DNA of 25,637 nucleotides from Methylotenera_A sp031417915 (GCA_031417915.1 JANOWN010000014.1:1-25637), one strand, 5' to 3'; shown: positions 8,026 to 16,059, counted from the first letter of the stretch. Translations and numbers: made by a program. Notes: generated from the letters alone by a model not told the origin.

Positions 8026-8553
8026 TTAGGCTGGCTTTTTAAGTAAAGCAGGCGTTTGCACAGTAAAAACTTTATATTTGTGCGGCGTATTTAGAGAAAG
8101 GCGCAACCACCATATTGCGCCTTTTTTTATGCTAATTTCTGCACCAGAAAAACCTGTCAAATGCGTTACCAATTGACCCAGCCATGGCTGGTGACCCACT
8201 ATAATTAAACTATTCCCAAGTTTAATTTGGTCTTTGTTTTTAGTTTCTAAGTCAGTCAAAAACTTTAACACTTCTTGCAAATTTGCGCTTGGCCTTAGTG
8301 CATGTGCTTCAATAATTTTTTGCTTTAGTGCCTCGGCCGTTTGTATCGCGCGCTCCGCTGGGCTGCTCACCAATATTGATGGCTCTGACAATTGCCCAGA
8401 CAATTGCTGGGTTAACCAAGTAGCCATTTTTTTAGCCTGGCCAACCCCTTTTTTAGTTAGATTGCGCTGCATATCATCTTCGCCATGCTCAATATCGGCA
8501 GGCGCTGCATCAGCATGTCGCCACAAAATAATTTGTTTAAACGTAAGGCTCAT
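8026..8553 (-). CDS. sixA: phosphohistidine phosphatase SixA
   Basis: A 175-residue member of the histidine phosphatase superfamily. The RHG-type motif is LWRHADAA near residue 11, where the His forms the phosphohistidine intermediate. VSSPAERAIQTAE supplies the second conserved Arg, and IIVGHQPWL the second catalytic His. SixA enzymes dephosphorylate phosphohistidine proteins such as HPt domains or the nitrogen-PTS protein NPr; the substrate here is not visible. It starts six bases after the ppk stop, so it is translated from the ppk transcript. The pairing of ppk with sixA suggests a link to phosphate metabolism. Confidence 0.9.
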   Translation of the reverse strand: MSLTFKQIILWRHADAAPADIEHGEDDMQRNLTKKGVGQAKKMATWLTQQLSGQLSEPSILVSSPAERAIQTAEALKQKIIEAHALRPSANLQEVLKFLTDLETKNKDQIKLGNSLIIVGHQPWLGQLVTHLTGFSGAEISIKKGAIWWLRLSLNTPHKYKVFTVQTPALLKKPA

Positions 8554-8559
8554 GCATAT

Positions 8560-10596
8560 TTAAGAATAACGAGCGATTAATAATTTTTGCGCGCTTTGCG
8601 TATTGGTTTTATTGCTGCTCACTTGCTTGTAATCAGCCGTCGGCGTAAGCATCCAGGCATCTTCGGTGTCTTTCAAATAAGGCTCGATACATTCTTGCAA
8701 AATGCGTGTTTGCATTTGCGCATCTAAAATCGGCCAAGCAATTTCAATGCGACGAATCATATTGCGGCTCATCCAATCTGCGCTGGAAAGCCACATGCGT
8801 TTAGTTGTGCCCGCTTCAAAATAAAATACGCGAGAATGTTCTAAAAAGCGTCCCACAATTGAGCGCACACGAATTCGGCCATCAACACCCGGCGCATCTA
8901 CTGGCAATATACAAGCGCCACGCACGATTAAATCTATCTCCACGCCTTTTTGCGCCGCACTAATCAAAGCACTTACTAATACTTCATCGGTAAGCGAATT
9001 CATTTTGACAATAATTTTGGCGCTTTCCCCACGTTCACAAACACGAGTCGCGATCAAAATTTGGTGCAACATTGCACGCTGTAAATTAAATGGCGCAACC
9101 AATAATTTACGCATCGCTGGTAGCGCTATTTGACTAGTAAGATGCCTAAAAATATATTCAATCTCGCGCGTCAAGGTTAAATCGCTGGTGAGCATACAAA
9201 TATCGGTGTAAAGTTTTGCCGTATTGGCGTTGTAATTTCCTGTGGAGACATGCGCGTAACGCTTGATGCGTTTGCCTTCTTTACGCAATACTAGCAGCAT
9301 TTTGGCGTGCGTTTTCAGGCCAACCATGCCGTACACAATTTGCGCGCCAATGGCTTCCAGCGACTCTGCCCAATTGATGTTGGTTTCCTCATCAAAACGC
9401 GCTTTAATTTCCACCACCACCAGCACTTCTTTGCCGCGTTTTATCGCTTCTTGCAGCAAATTAAACATGCGCATATCGCTACCAGTACGGTAAATAGTTT
9501 GGTGAATCGCCAATACATTCGGGTCATTTACCGCTTCGCGCAAAAACTGAATCACAGCATCAAAACTCTCGTAAGGTCGATGAATTAACACATCGCCACG
9601 TTTTAAGCGTGTAAAAAATGATTCACCGTGCGCGATTTGCCTAGGCCAGCAGGGTTTATAAGGCGTAAAACTTAACTCTGCACCTTCCGCCAAACTAATC
9701 AGCTGAATCAAACGCCCTAAATTAACTGGGCCATGCACGCGATAGAGCGAGGCCGCTGGCAAATTAAATTCTGCCAATAAAAAGTCGGCTAGGCTCTCTG
9801 AACAAGCTTTTGAAACCTCTAAACGCACCGCTTCTCCGTATGGTCTTTGCGCCAACTCTTGACGTAATGCGCTAGGCAAATCACCCATGTCATCTTCATC
9901 TAATGACAAATCAGAGTGGCGCGTGACCCTAAATTGCGAATAGCTGAGTATTTTTTTATTACCAAATAAACTTGGCAAATGCGCACCAATAATGCTGGTT
10001 AGCGTCACGAATTCCTGATGTGAACTACCATTTTTCGGCAGTTTGACGATTCTTGGCAACACACGCGGTACGCGGATAATGCTGATAACAGGTACGCTAC
10101 TGTTTTGTTCTGACGCCAACTCCACAATAAAATGCAAAGCCTTGCTGGCCACTAATGGAAAAGGATGTGCGCGATCTAATGCGATTGGCAGTAAGAGCGG
10201 TTTCACATTGGCTTCAAAATATTGCGCTACCCATTTTTGTTGATTTTTATTGCGCTGATTACCTGACACAATGTCAATTCCCGCCTCCTTCAAAGCGGGC
10301 ATCAATTCAGTATTAAATATGGCATATTTACTATCTACCAGCGCATGCGCTTGCCCCGAAACTGCATTAAAGCTCTGCTCCGTCACCAAGCCTTTTTTAA
10401 CTCCGTCGTGCATTGCATCCAGCTGCGCCTCCATCCGTACTTCAAAAAACTCGTCCAAATTAGAAGCCACAATGCACAAATATTTAAGACGTTCTAATAA
10501 AGGATAGTCGCGCCGCTGCGCCAAAGCCAGCACACGCTCATTAAAGCGGAGAATGCTTAAATCGCGATCTAAAAGTTTTAGTTTGGAAGTTGTCAT
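8560..10596 (-). CDS. ppk: polyphosphate kinase 1
   Basis: A 678-residue PPK1, which reversibly transfers the gamma-phosphate of ATP to a growing polyphosphate chain. The N domain begins DRDLSILRFNERVL, followed by SNLDEFFEVR. The autophosphorylated His is H449 in RYAHVSTGNYN, and the second catalytic His is H587 in FLEHSR. Length is typical. Immediately upstream is a repeated TGTCAT-type array with an 11-bp period, and the region shares a motif with the ppx promoter. sixA follows six bases downstream. No Shine-Dalgarno is visible before the ATG, although the start is well placed relative to conserved sequence. Confidence 0.97.
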   Translation of the reverse strand: MTTSKLKLLDRDLSILRFNERVLALAQRRDYPLLERLKYLCIVASNLDEFFEVRMEAQLDAMHDGVKKGLVTEQSFNAVSGQAHALVDSKYAIFNTELMPALKEAGIDIVSGNQRNKNQQKWVAQYFEANVKPLLLPIALDRAHPFPLVASKALHFIVELASEQNSSVPVISIIRVPRVLPRIVKLPKNGSSHQEFVTLTSIIGAHLPSLFGNKKILSYSQFRVTRHSDLSLDEDDMGDLPSALRQELAQRPYGEAVRLEVSKACSESLADFLLAEFNLPAASLYRVHGPVNLGRLIQLISLAEGAELSFTPYKPCWPRQIAHGESFFTRLKRGDVLIHRPYESFDAVIQFLREAVNDPNVLAIHQTIYRTGSDMRMFNLLQEAIKRGKEVLVVVEIKARFDEETNINWAESLEAIGAQIVYGMVGLKTHAKMLLVLRKEGKRIKRYAHVSTGNYNANTAKLYTDICMLTSDLTLTREIEYIFRHLTSQIALPAMRKLLVAPFNLQRAMLHQILIATRVCERGESAKIIVKMNSLTDEVLVSALISAAQKGVEIDLIVRGACILPVDAPGVDGRIRVRSIVGRFLEHSRVFYFEAGTTKRMWLSSADWMSRNMIRRIEIAWPILDAQMQTRILQECIEPYLKDTEDAWMLTPTADYKQVSSNKTNTQSAQKLLIARYS

Positions 10597-10604
10597 GGGA
10601 ATAT

Positions 10605-10647
10605 CTTATGACAAGTTTGCTACTTAATTATGACATTTTTGTGAAAA
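10605..10647 (-). promoter_or_regulatory. ppk promoter region with PHO-box-like units of 11-bp period
   Basis: Read on the minus strand, TTTTCAC (10647-10641), ATGTCAT (10636-10630), a degenerate AAGTAGC (10625-10619) and TTGTCAT (10614-10608) recur at exactly 11 bp. This matches the architecture of PhoB boxes, whose 7-bp units resemble CTGTCAT and are spaced by four bases. AGTAGCAAA (10624-10616) is shared with ppx. CATAAG (10610-10605) preceded by TGT could be an extended -10, only eight bases before the ATG. Binding by PhoB is inference. Confidence 0.45.
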
Positions 10648-10665
10648 ATATAATTTGTTTGCGCA

Positions 10666-11517
10666 TTATTTGCTCAATAAGTGCTGTATTGCCAAGCCCG
10701 CCGCAGCAAAGCCAAATGGCGCTGTGACGCACACGCTAGAGCCATAACCCGCGCAATTTAAACCAGTAATTGACTCACTTTCAGCAAAACAAGCTTCGCC
10801 AGAACCCGCATGGATATTGGCTTGCAGGGCATCTTTTTTAATATTTATAACATCTGGTTTTAATGTTTGCTCATCGGAATATACCGCCAAAATGCCAAAC
10901 TTAGCCGATTTTTTTGTGTTGCTGGCTTTGGGGAAATTAAAATCACGGCGCAGTAAATTACGCACTTTTGCCAGCAATTTATCGCCAGTAACATGTGCCA
11001 AATCTGCGGTTTTAATTTTGGTCGCATCTAGCCGCCCGCCCGCGCCGCCCGCCATTATCAGCGGAATATTGCGCTGCTTGCAAAATACCGCCATCGCGAT
11101 TTTGGCTTTAACGTCATCGGTTGCATCAATGATGATTTTAAGTGCGCCAGAAGCCGCATGGATATTGCCTCCCAGAGCATCATTTATATTCTCTGGTGTT
11201 ACGAAATCTTCAATTTCATTCACATTGCAAAGAGGATTTATCGCGCGAATACGTTCTGCCATCGCAGTTACTTTCGTCTTGCCAAATTCGCCTTCCAGTG
11301 CGTGAATTTGGCGGTTTACATTGCTTTCAGCGATATTATCCAAATCAATTAAAGTGATGTTACCAACCGCGCTGCGCGCCAACGCCTCTGCCGCCCAGCT
11401 ACCGACGCCGCCGATACCGATGACGCAAATATGCGCCGCTTGCAACTTAGCCAAACCTGTAGCGCCATAAAGCCGTGAAACACCGCCGAAGCGACGCGCA
11501 ACATCCATTTCACTCAT
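10666..11517 (-). CDS. tcdA: tRNA threonylcarbamoyladenosine dehydratase (TcdA/CsdL)
   Basis: A 283-residue E1-like enzyme that cyclises t6A37 to ct6A in tRNAs with ATP. The start RFGGVSRLYG, the nucleotide-binding GIGGVGSWAAEALARS (residues 34-49), the acidic LIDLD, NVNRQIHAL and DATDDVKAKI are all characteristic. The C terminus (CAGYGSSVCVTAPFGF) matches the family. It is somewhat longer than the 268-residue E. coli protein. Two places where it appears to carry extra or diverged sequence (D113-G124 and D229-G240) are encoded by two copies of a 36-bp repeat that also occurs elsewhere in the window. The ATG is one base from the acpS stop, so the two genes are co-transcribed. Confidence 0.93.
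   Translation of the reverse strand: MSEMDVARRFGGVSRLYGATGLAKLQAAHICVIGIGGVGSWAAEALARSAVGNITLIDLDNIAESNVNRQIHALEGEFGKTKVTAMAERIRAINPLCNVNEIEDFVTPENINDALGGNIHAASGALKIIIDATDDVKAKIAMAVFCKQRNIPLIMAGGAGGRLDATKIKTADLAHVTGDKLLAKVRNLLRRDFNFPKASNTKKSAKFGILAVYSDEQTLKPDVINIKKDALQANIHAGSGEACFAESESITGLNCAGYGSSVCVTAPFGFAAAGLAIQHLLSK
10798..10833 (-). repeat. 36-bp coding repeat, copy 1 (in tcdA)
   Basis: Starts GATGCCCTGCAAGCCAATA and ends CCATGCGGGTTCTGGC on the minus strand, encoding DALQANIHAGSG. It matches copy 2 in tcdA at 31 of 36 positions and the nadB copy at 28 of 36. Its first 19 bases are identical to 19171-19189, and a 22-bp segment matches 25438-25459 in 21 positions. Confidence 0.8.
11146..11181 (-). 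repeat. 36-bp coding repeat, copy 2 (in tcdA)
   Basis: Encodes DALGGNIHAASG in the same frame as copy 1. The segment GGCAATATCCATGCGG is nearly identical to copy 1; the five differences lie mainly in the CTGCAAGCC core (CTGGGAGGC here). It sits between VTPEN and IIIDATDDV, where E. coli TcdA has a different, shorter stretch. Confidence 0.75.
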
Positions 11518-11518
11518 A

Positions 11519-11905
11519 CTACTTTTCGCTCATTTCAAGCACCACAAATGCCGCGGCTAAATTCTTCTCATCACTAATGCTGATGTGGGTTTTGCTGATG
11601 TTTTTGCTATTTAAAAAGCGTTGCAACTCGGGCGCTAGCAACAATATAGGTTTGCCTAATTCATCGTGTGAAACCGCGATATTTTGAAACGTGGCAGGCG
11701 CGCGCAAACCTGTGCCTAACGCCTTGCTAAACGCCTCTTTTGCGGCAAATCGTTTGGCTAAAAAACGTGGTTTTATGGCAGACTTTTCATAACTTGAAAA
11801 TTCAGATTCCGCCAAAATACGCTTAGCAAAATCATCACCAAACTGTGCGATAGATTCCTCAATGCGAGAAACTTCGACAATGTCTGTGCCGATGCCAAAA
11901 ATCAT
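11519..11905 (-). CDS. acpS: holo-[acyl-carrier-protein] synthase
   Basis: A 128-residue enzyme that transfers 4'-phosphopantetheine from CoA to the acyl carrier protein. GIGTDIVEVSRIE supplies the metal ligand D8, and KRFAAKEAFSKALGTG the second ligand E57 and the CoA-binding segment. Length is typical. It starts downstream of pdxJ, as in many proteobacteria, but here an 88-bp gap with two hairpins separates them. tcdA follows one base after the stop. Confidence 0.95.
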   Translation of the reverse strand: MIFGIGTDIVEVSRIEESIAQFGDDFAKRILAESEFSSYEKSAIKPRFLAKRFAAKEAFSKALGTGLRAPATFQNIAVSHDELGKPILLLAPELQRFLNSKNISKTHISISDEKNLAAAFVVLEMSEK

Positions 11906-11911
11906 GCTTAG

Positions 11912-11989
11912 CTGTCATGCCGAACTGGATTCGGCATCTTGTGAAGATTAATTTTAGATTCCGTCATTCGACGGAATGACATGACACAG
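11912..11989. repeat. double-hairpin intergenic inverted repeat
   Basis: TGCCGAA/TTCGGCA (11918-11936, five-base loop) and TTCCGTC/GACGGAA (11959-11976, four-base loop) are both perfect 7-bp stems. Outer arms TGTCATG (11913-11919) and CATGACA (11980-11986) enclose them. It fills the pdxJ-acpS gap and resembles a BIME-like pair of REP sequences. It could attenuate or process the pdxJ-acpS transcript. Confidence 0.65.
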
Positions 11990-11993
11990 TTAA

Positions 11994-12719
11994 TTAACAC
12001 GCAGCCTCTTTCATCAGCAACTTCATCTCGGCAACTGCATTATCCCAACCTACAAACAACGCATGCGCGACAATGGCGTGGCCGATGTTCAGCTCTTCTA
12101 GACCCGCAATCTCTGCAATTTCATGCACATTGTGATAATGCAAACCGTGGCCCGCATTCACCACCAAGCCGAGTTTTAGTGCATGCGCAACCGCAGTCTT
12201 AATACGTGCCAATTCACTGGCTTTTTCTGCCTCATTTTCACTATCGGCAAAGGTGCCTGTGTGCAGTTCTATCACTGGTGCGCCGGCTTTTTTGGCGGCA
12301 TCAATTTGTGCAATATCTGGGCTGATAAATAGCGAGACGCGAATATGCTGTGCAGCCAATTTTTTGCAGGCTGCACTTACTTTAGCAAAATGCCCAATCA
12401 CATCTAGGCCGCCCTCAGTTGTGCGTTCTTCGCGCCGCTCTGGCACCAAGCACACATCTTGCGGCGCGACTTTTATCGCAATATCGAGCATCTCATCCGT
12501 CACCGCACATTCCAAATTCATCTTAGTTTGCAGTAGTGGCCGCAACGCGAAAATATCTGCGTCTTGCATGTGGCGGCGATCTTCACGCAAATGCAGCGTA
12601 ATGCTATCTGCACCCGATTGCTCCGCCCGCAGCGCAGCCTGCACCACGCTGGGGTACTTTGTGCCACGCGCCTGACGAATCGTCGCCACGTGATCGATAT
12701 TAACTCCAAGCTTTATCAT
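11994..12719 (-). CDS. pdxJ: pyridoxine 5'-phosphate synthase
   Basis: A 241-residue TIM-barrel enzyme that condenses 1-deoxyxylulose 5-phosphate with 3-amino-2-oxopropyl phosphate, the last step of de novo vitamin B6 synthesis. Family signatures are GVNIDHVATIRQARGT (residues 5-20), TLHLREDRRHMQD, NLECAVTDEM, CLVPERREERTTEGG and AGHGLHYHNV. Length equals the family norm. AGGA lies seven bases before the ATG. It lies after recO in the standard betaproteobacterial recO-pdxJ-acpS order, separated from recO by an inverted-repeat element. Confidence 0.97.
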   Translation of the reverse strand: MIKLGVNIDHVATIRQARGTKYPSVVQAALRAEQSGADSITLHLREDRRHMQDADIFALRPLLQTKMNLECAVTDEMLDIAIKVAPQDVCLVPERREERTTEGGLDVIGHFAKVSAACKKLAAQHIRVSLFISPDIAQIDAAKKAGAPVIELHTGTFADSENEAEKASELARIKTAVAHALKLGLVVNAGHGLHYHNVHEIAEIAGLEELNIGHAIVAHALFVGWDNAVAEMKLLMKEAAC

Positions 12720-12744
12720 TTTAAATCCTAATTTTATCTTTTCT

Positions 12745-12846
12745 ATTCATGCTCAATTGAAGCTCAGACTAGGCGCAGCGCCGAAGACAGTACGTTTTTG
12801 TACGGCAAGGCGCTGCAACAAAGTATGAGCGAAATTCAGCATGAAT
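12745..12846. repeat. 102-bp imperfect palindrome (MITE-like or structured intergenic element)
   Basis: Ends are perfect: ATTCATGCT (12745-12753) and AGCATGAAT (12838-12846). Inward, AATT and GCTCA pair with their counterparts in both arms, then GCAGCGCC (12775-12782) pairs with GGCGCTGC (12809-12816). The centre is GTACG-TTTT-TGTACG. It fills the recO-pdxJ gap, and its right end touches the recO stop codon. No ORF lies inside. It looks like a small non-autonomous element or a long hairpin terminator. Confidence 0.7.
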
Positions 12847-13586
12847 CACAACCCTTGTAAGTCTATTAAAAGTTGTCGAGTATGCAAGGGCTTATCACCC
12901 AAATAATGTGCCAACAAATAACGCATCAATTGCTTGCTCTGCGCTTGTGTTTGCGCATCGTTATAATCGTCACGCGCCATATCCAGCATGGTTTTACCAG
13001 TTAATTGTACGCCATTTTTAGTGGCACTGAGTTCACATGCGCCATATTCCGCTTCATAACGGTAGGTTTTATCTGCATCAATTTCGCCATCGTTTTCATC
13101 TTGCAGCAAAGGCACCGCGTAGCCCATCTCTTGCAAGAGTTTCAGCTCAAAACGTCGCAAAGTAGTGGCTAAATCTGCACCATTGGATAAAGTTTGCATC
13201 GTGCTTGTGTAATATGCAAACAAGGCTTCGTGCGCGTCTTCTCTTGGCAAAAGCCTCAATAACAGCTCATTCATGTAAAAACCACACATCAGCGCCTCAC
13301 CTTTCAACAAGGTCAGGCCTGCGTTCCAATCCAAGCTGTGCAAGGTTTTCAGCTCATTCTTGCCAGACCACGCGCCCGAAAGCATTTGGAATGATTGCAA
13401 CATACCGCGCATGGCAGAATGCGGCCTGCGCGCGCCCTTTGCCACCGCGGCAATGCGGCCAAATTCTTTGCTAAAAAGCTCCACCACTAAACTGGTTTCT
13501 TTAAACGGATAAGTATGCAGCACGTAAACGGCTTGGCCTGTCTGCTTAAAAGCATCTTGACGATGCGAATTGGATGCTAACGCCAT
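12846..13586 (-). CDS. recO: DNA repair protein RecO
   Basis: A 246-residue recombination mediator that acts with RecR to load RecA on SSB-coated DNA. The N-terminal OB domain contains AVYVLHTYPFKETSLVVELFSKEFGRIAAVAKGARRP-type sequence (residues 18-54), typical of RecO. The helical middle holds LMCGFYMNELLLRLLPRED and LRRFELKLLQEMGY. The four-Cys zinc motif of some RecO proteins is absent, as in other proteobacteria. It is the neighbour of era and pdxJ in the usual order. The stop overlaps the end of the 102-bp palindrome by one base. Confidence 0.93.
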   Translation of the reverse strand: MALASNSHRQDAFKQTGQAVYVLHTYPFKETSLVVELFSKEFGRIAAVAKGARRPHSAMRGMLQSFQMLSGAWSGKNELKTLHSLDWNAGLTLLKGEALMCGFYMNELLLRLLPREDAHEALFAYYTSTMQTLSNGADLATTLRRFELKLLQEMGYAVPLLQDENDGEIDADKTYRYEAEYGACELSATKNGVQLTGKTMLDMARDDYNDAQTQAQSKQLMRYLLAHYLGDKPLHTRQLLIDLQGL

Positions 13587-13588
13587 TG

Positions 13589-14074
13589 TTAATCCAGCTC
13601 AGCTAAACTTTGTAAAACCTCGTCTTCAGCTTTTTGAATCAATAAAGGCACAAGCATTTTGGATGGGTCATCGGCTGAAAATAATATCATCGCGTATTTA
13701 ATGTCATTATCTGCATGCGTGGGCGTGAACTTGCCAAAACCATAGCGCGAATTGCGCATGAGCTGCCAAACGCCTCTCGGCTCGGCGTATTCGGGCTTAT
13801 CAAAATGCTGTTTAATTTCTTGTGTAGGCAAGCTTTTAAGCGGGTAATCACCGTTGTCGGCCAAAATCACCCAGCCCATTTCGCCATTTTTGTTGGTATT
13901 TTTTAATTGGTACAAATACCAATCTTGGTCTTCTTTAATATCACCTTCATAAACCAGCTGAAACACATTATTAATCGCGCCCGTTTTTTTATTTTTGGCA
14001 AAATAAACACCAGCATCTTCTAGCGCTATAGGTTTGCCATAAATCGGCAAATTAAAAACATTACTGTCGGACAT
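13589..14074 (-). CDS. hypothetical protein between era and recO
   Basis: A 161-residue soluble protein that I do not recognise. It has no signal peptide or membrane segment. Residues 23-80 contain several aromatic strands (GVYFAKNKKTG, FQLVYEGD, DWYLYQLKN, MGWVILAD), suggesting a beta-rich fold. The later part has RGVWQLMRNSRYGFGKF and ends in an acidic helix (QKAEDEVLQSLAELD). It starts 15 bases after the era stop and ends two bases before recO, so it belongs to the same transcript. It is an addition to the usual era-recO adjacency. Function unknown. Confidence 0.75.
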   Translation of the reverse strand: MSDSNVFNLPIYGKPIALEDAGVYFAKNKKTGAINNVFQLVYEGDIKEDQDWYLYQLKNTNKNGEMGWVILADNGDYPLKSLPTQEIKQHFDKPEYAEPRGVWQLMRNSRYGFGKFTPTHADNDIKYAMILFSADDPSKMLVPLLIQKAEDEVLQSLAELD

Positions 14075-14089
14075 GATAATTTTTTTAAA

Positions 14090-14995
14090 TCAATAACCTA
14101 AACTTTTTAACGCCCTTTCGTCATCAGCCCAGCCGCCTTTAACTTTCACCCAAGTTTCTAAGTAAACTTTGCTACCGAACAATTTTTCCATATCCTGACG
14201 CGCTTCGGTAGAAATTTGTTTCATTTTCTCACCATTTTTACCAATTAGCATAGGTTTTTGACTATCTTTATCCACAATAATCGCGGCAAAAATACGGCGT
14301 AAATTTTTCACCGTTTCAAACTTTTCAATTTCCACGGTAACAGAATAAGGAATTTCATCACCTAACAAGCGGAATATTTTTTCACGAATCAACTCAGCGG
14401 CCAAAAAGCGTTCGTTTTTATCCGTGAGTTCATCCTCACCATAAATAGCGGGCTGCTCGGGCAAATACTTACGTGTTTCCGAGAGCAATTCATCTAAATG
14501 TAGACTTTTTTTAGCAGACACTGGGATAATGCCAACAAACGGATGCAGCAAATCAAAATCTTGAATCAAAGGCAACAAGTTATTTTTATCGCCCATCAAA
14601 TCAGATTTATTCACCACTAAAAATACGGGCTTATCTTTAGGCAGCAAGCTCAACACCTTTTTGTCCGCATCGCCCAGCTTCATCGGCTCGATGACAAATA
14701 ACACGACATCGACCTCTGTCAGCACTTGTGTGACGGTTTTATTCAGGCCTTTGTTGAGGGCATTCAGATGTTTTTGCTGAAAACCCGGCGTATCCACAAA
14801 AATAAACTGCGTATCTTCTGTCGTATGAATGCCAAGCAAACGATGCCGCGTAGTCTGGGCTTTACGCGAAGTAATCGCTAACTTCATACCCAAAATATGG
14901 TTAAGCAAGGTCGATTTCCCAACGTTTGGGCGTCCGACGATAGCCACTGTGCCACATCTGTATGTTTTATCTGCGACGCTTGATGTTTGTGTCAT
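14090..14995 (-). CDS. era: GTPase Era
   Basis: A 301-residue ribosome-assembly GTPase that binds the 3' end of 16S rRNA. G1 is GRPNVGKST (residues 21-29), G3 is DTPGFQ, G4 is NKSDL and G5 is SAKKS. The C-terminal KH domain includes PMLIGKNGEKMKQI, and the protein ends SLGY. The start overlaps the rnc stop by four bases, indicating translational coupling. Confidence 0.98.
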   Translation of the reverse strand: MTQTSSVADKTYRCGTVAIVGRPNVGKSTLLNHILGMKLAITSRKAQTTRHRLLGIHTTEDTQFIFVDTPGFQQKHLNALNKGLNKTVTQVLTEVDVVLFVIEPMKLGDADKKVLSLLPKDKPVFLVVNKSDLMGDKNNLLPLIQDFDLLHPFVGIIPVSAKKSLHLDELLSETRKYLPEQPAIYGEDELTDKNERFLAAELIREKIFRLLGDEIPYSVTVEIEKFETVKNLRRIFAAIIVDKDSQKPMLIGKNGEKMKQISTEARQDMEKLFGSKVYLETWVKVKGGWADDERALKSLGY

Positions 14996-15690
14996 TTATT
15001 TATCTTTTTAAATGCTAACTGGTCTAAGGCCAACAGGTCTAGCGCCAATTGCGCAGCTTGTTGTTCGGCAATGCGACGGCTAGTGCCTTCGCCTACGGTG
15101 GTGATATTAAGCTTTTCAATCATGCAGCCAATCTTAAAAGTTTGCGCATGCGCTTCGCCTTCAATTGAAACTACGTTGTAATCGGGCAAATCAATTTTTT
15201 TGCCCTGCAAAAACTCTTGCAATTGCGATTTTGCGTCTTTATCAATGACTTTTGGGTCGATATTGGCGAGTTTTTCTTGATACAAACTTAATACTAAAAC
15301 TTCAGCAGATGTAAAACCACCATCGCTGTAGACCGCTCCAATAATAGCTTCCAGAGCATCTGCTAAAATAGATGGCCTGCGCCAACCAGCGCTTTTAAGC
15401 TCGCCCTCACCCAGTTTTAGTGCGTCGCCGATATTTAAACTAAATGCAATTTCTGAGAGCGTGGATTCTTTCACCAGCTGCGCACGCAAGCGACTTAAAT
15501 CGCCTTCTGGTAGTTTAGGAAAGCGTTGATACAACTGATGCGCGATAATAAAATTGAGGACACTATCACCCAAAAACTCTAAACGTTCGTTGTTGTTGCC
15601 GCTAAAACTTCGATGCGTGAGCGCCTGCGTCAATAATGCAGGCGTTCTAAACGGATAGCCAATACTTTTTGCAAGACTATCTATGGTCAT
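14992..15690 (-). CDS. rnc: ribonuclease III
   Basis: A 232-residue double-strand-specific endoribonuclease for rRNA and mRNA processing. The catalytic signature NERLEFLGDSVLN lies at residues 34-46 (E38, D42). The second acidic cluster is in ILADALEAIIGAVYSDGG. A C-terminal dsRNA-binding domain spans about residues 155-225, including RRIAEQQAAQLAL. It overlaps era by four bases and follows the DUF4845 gene by nine bases. Confidence 0.98.
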   Translation of the reverse strand: MTIDSLAKSIGYPFRTPALLTQALTHRSFSGNNNERLEFLGDSVLNFIIAHQLYQRFPKLPEGDLSRLRAQLVKESTLSEIAFSLNIGDALKLGEGELKSAGWRRPSILADALEAIIGAVYSDGGFTSAEVLVLSLYQEKLANIDPKVIDKDAKSQLQEFLQGKKIDLPDYNVVSIEGEAHAQTFKIGCMIEKLNITTVGEGTSRRIAEQQAAQLALDLLALDQLAFKKINK

Positions 15691-15699
15691 GAAATTATT

Positions 15700-16059
15700 T
15701 TACTTTTCTGTGCTTGCTTTAAAGTCTAGCAAAACACTTGCATTCGCCACAATCGGCTCAATTACTTGATATTCAGCAGTTACGGCTCCGTTTTCTATGA
15801 TTAGATCCGAGCCTTTAATTACCTTCACATAGCCAATATCGGCGCCTTTGTCGAACATTGTCATAATATCTTTTTTACTCATCTCATTAAAATTTGGCTC
15901 ATTTCCAATTTTTTTAATGATTTTTTTAACGCCAAAAAACTCGATATAGGCGGGCGTTACTTTTACGCCAACTAGGCCGATACATGCAACGACAGCCAGC
16001 ATGAGGATCAAACCAATAAACGTGATACCTTTTTGCTGATTACTTTTCATGTTTTGCAT
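15700..16059 (-). CDS. DUF4845 single-pass membrane protein
   Basis: A 119-residue protein with a short basic N terminus, a membrane segment at about residues 11-32 (GITFIGLILMLAVVACIGLV) and a small soluble domain. The N terminus QKGITFIGLI resembles a type IV prepilin but lacks the usual Glu5, so it may be pilin-like in fold without being processed. This DUF4845-type protein is commonly found between lepB and rnc in betaproteobacteria. GAGGGCGG lies three to four bases before the ATG. It starts 15 bases after lepB. Function unknown; a role at the envelope is inferred. Confidence 0.85.
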   Translation of the reverse strand: MQNMKSNQQKGITFIGLILMLAVVACIGLVGVKVTPAYIEFFGVKKIIKKIGNEPNFNEMSKKDIMTMFDKGADIGYVKVIKGSDLIIENGAVTAEYQVIEPIVANASVLLDFKASTEK

